Source: JAQUGA01 sp964521105
GTDB lineage: Bacteria > Bacteroidota > Bacteroidia > Bacteroidales > WCHB1-69
Direction: 5' to 3'
Assembly: GCA_964521105.1 (NCBI GenBank)
Contig: CAZFPO010000081.1
Location: 1 to 13,507 of the forward strand
Length of the DNA: 13,507 nt
Below, in pieces: positions 13,433-13,507 of the stretch. The notes under the pieces were generated by a model. That model ran no database searches. It was given only the letters and a program-made list of their open reading frames with translations, and was not told the origin of the DNA. A program made the translations under genes and the position numbers. Each line of letters begins with the position of its first letter. The first letter of the stretch is position 1.

Positions 13433-13491
13433 TATCTGAATCATGATTATAATTTTTTTTAATGAATACTCAATCTTTCACCTAATTTTTT

Positions 13492-13499
13492 TATCTTTG
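13492..13499 (+). promoter_or_regulatory. -7 promoter element for a gene beyond the window
   Basis: TATCTTTG, followed by C, matches the Bacteroidota -7 consensus and lies 8 nt before the window end. No TTTG is found 19 nt upstream. A plus-strand gene probably begins within a few tens of bases outside the window. Confidence 0.5.
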
Positions 13500-13507
13500 C
13501 AGTTCAA

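Overview
The window looks like AT-rich chromosomal DNA from a member of the Bacteroidota. Four things point that way. The promoters have the phylum's form (TTTG, 19 nt, TAnnTTTG), and two complete examples can be read, at 5924-5954 (+) and 9618-9648 (-). The phosphosugar mutase begins MTLIKSISGIRGTIGG. A TIGR02757/DUF2400-type gene and a KSDA-repeat exported protein are present. Intergenic regions carry short, relatively GC-rich palindromic repeats. No rRNA, tRNA, CRISPR array, transposase or phage gene was seen, and the order or genus cannot be named from this stretch.

Layout. Positions 1-232 hold two imperfect inverted repeats. Positions 233-5814 hold six minus-strand genes packed as one probable operon: TPR protein, YqaA/DedA-like membrane protein, TIGR02757 protein, thioredoxin-like protein, TlyA-type rRNA methyltransferase and S41 C-terminal processing protease. 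A divergent promoter region at 5815-5968 separates them from a plus-strand pair, an archaeal-type phosphoglucosamine/phosphomannomutase (glmM) and a cysteine desulfurase. A small basic ribbon-helix-helix-like protein follows. Between it and the convergent outer-membrane-type gene lie a heptanucleotide tandem array, a hairpin and a bidirectional terminator (8857-9038).

Positions 9047-10468 hold three minus-strand genes for envelope or exported proteins: a small beta-barrel protein, a probable lipoprotein and the six-copy YKSDA repeat protein. Divergent from these is rimO (ribosomal protein S12 methylthiotransferase). One base after its stop codon begins a palindromic repeat, and another copy in the same orientation occurs at 13341-13385. 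Between the copies sit two unrecognised exported-protein genes on the minus strand, which look like accessory cargo. The window ends with a -7 promoter element for a gene outside it.

Together the window holds housekeeping functions (cell-wall precursor, sulfur mobilisation, rRNA and ribosomal-protein modification, envelope proteolysis) plus a small lineage-specific set of envelope proteins. The least explained items are the YKSDA repeat protein with its cysteine-containing lipoprotein neighbour, the repeat-flanked two-gene segment, and the small RHH-like protein with a possible sliding-clamp-binding peptide.
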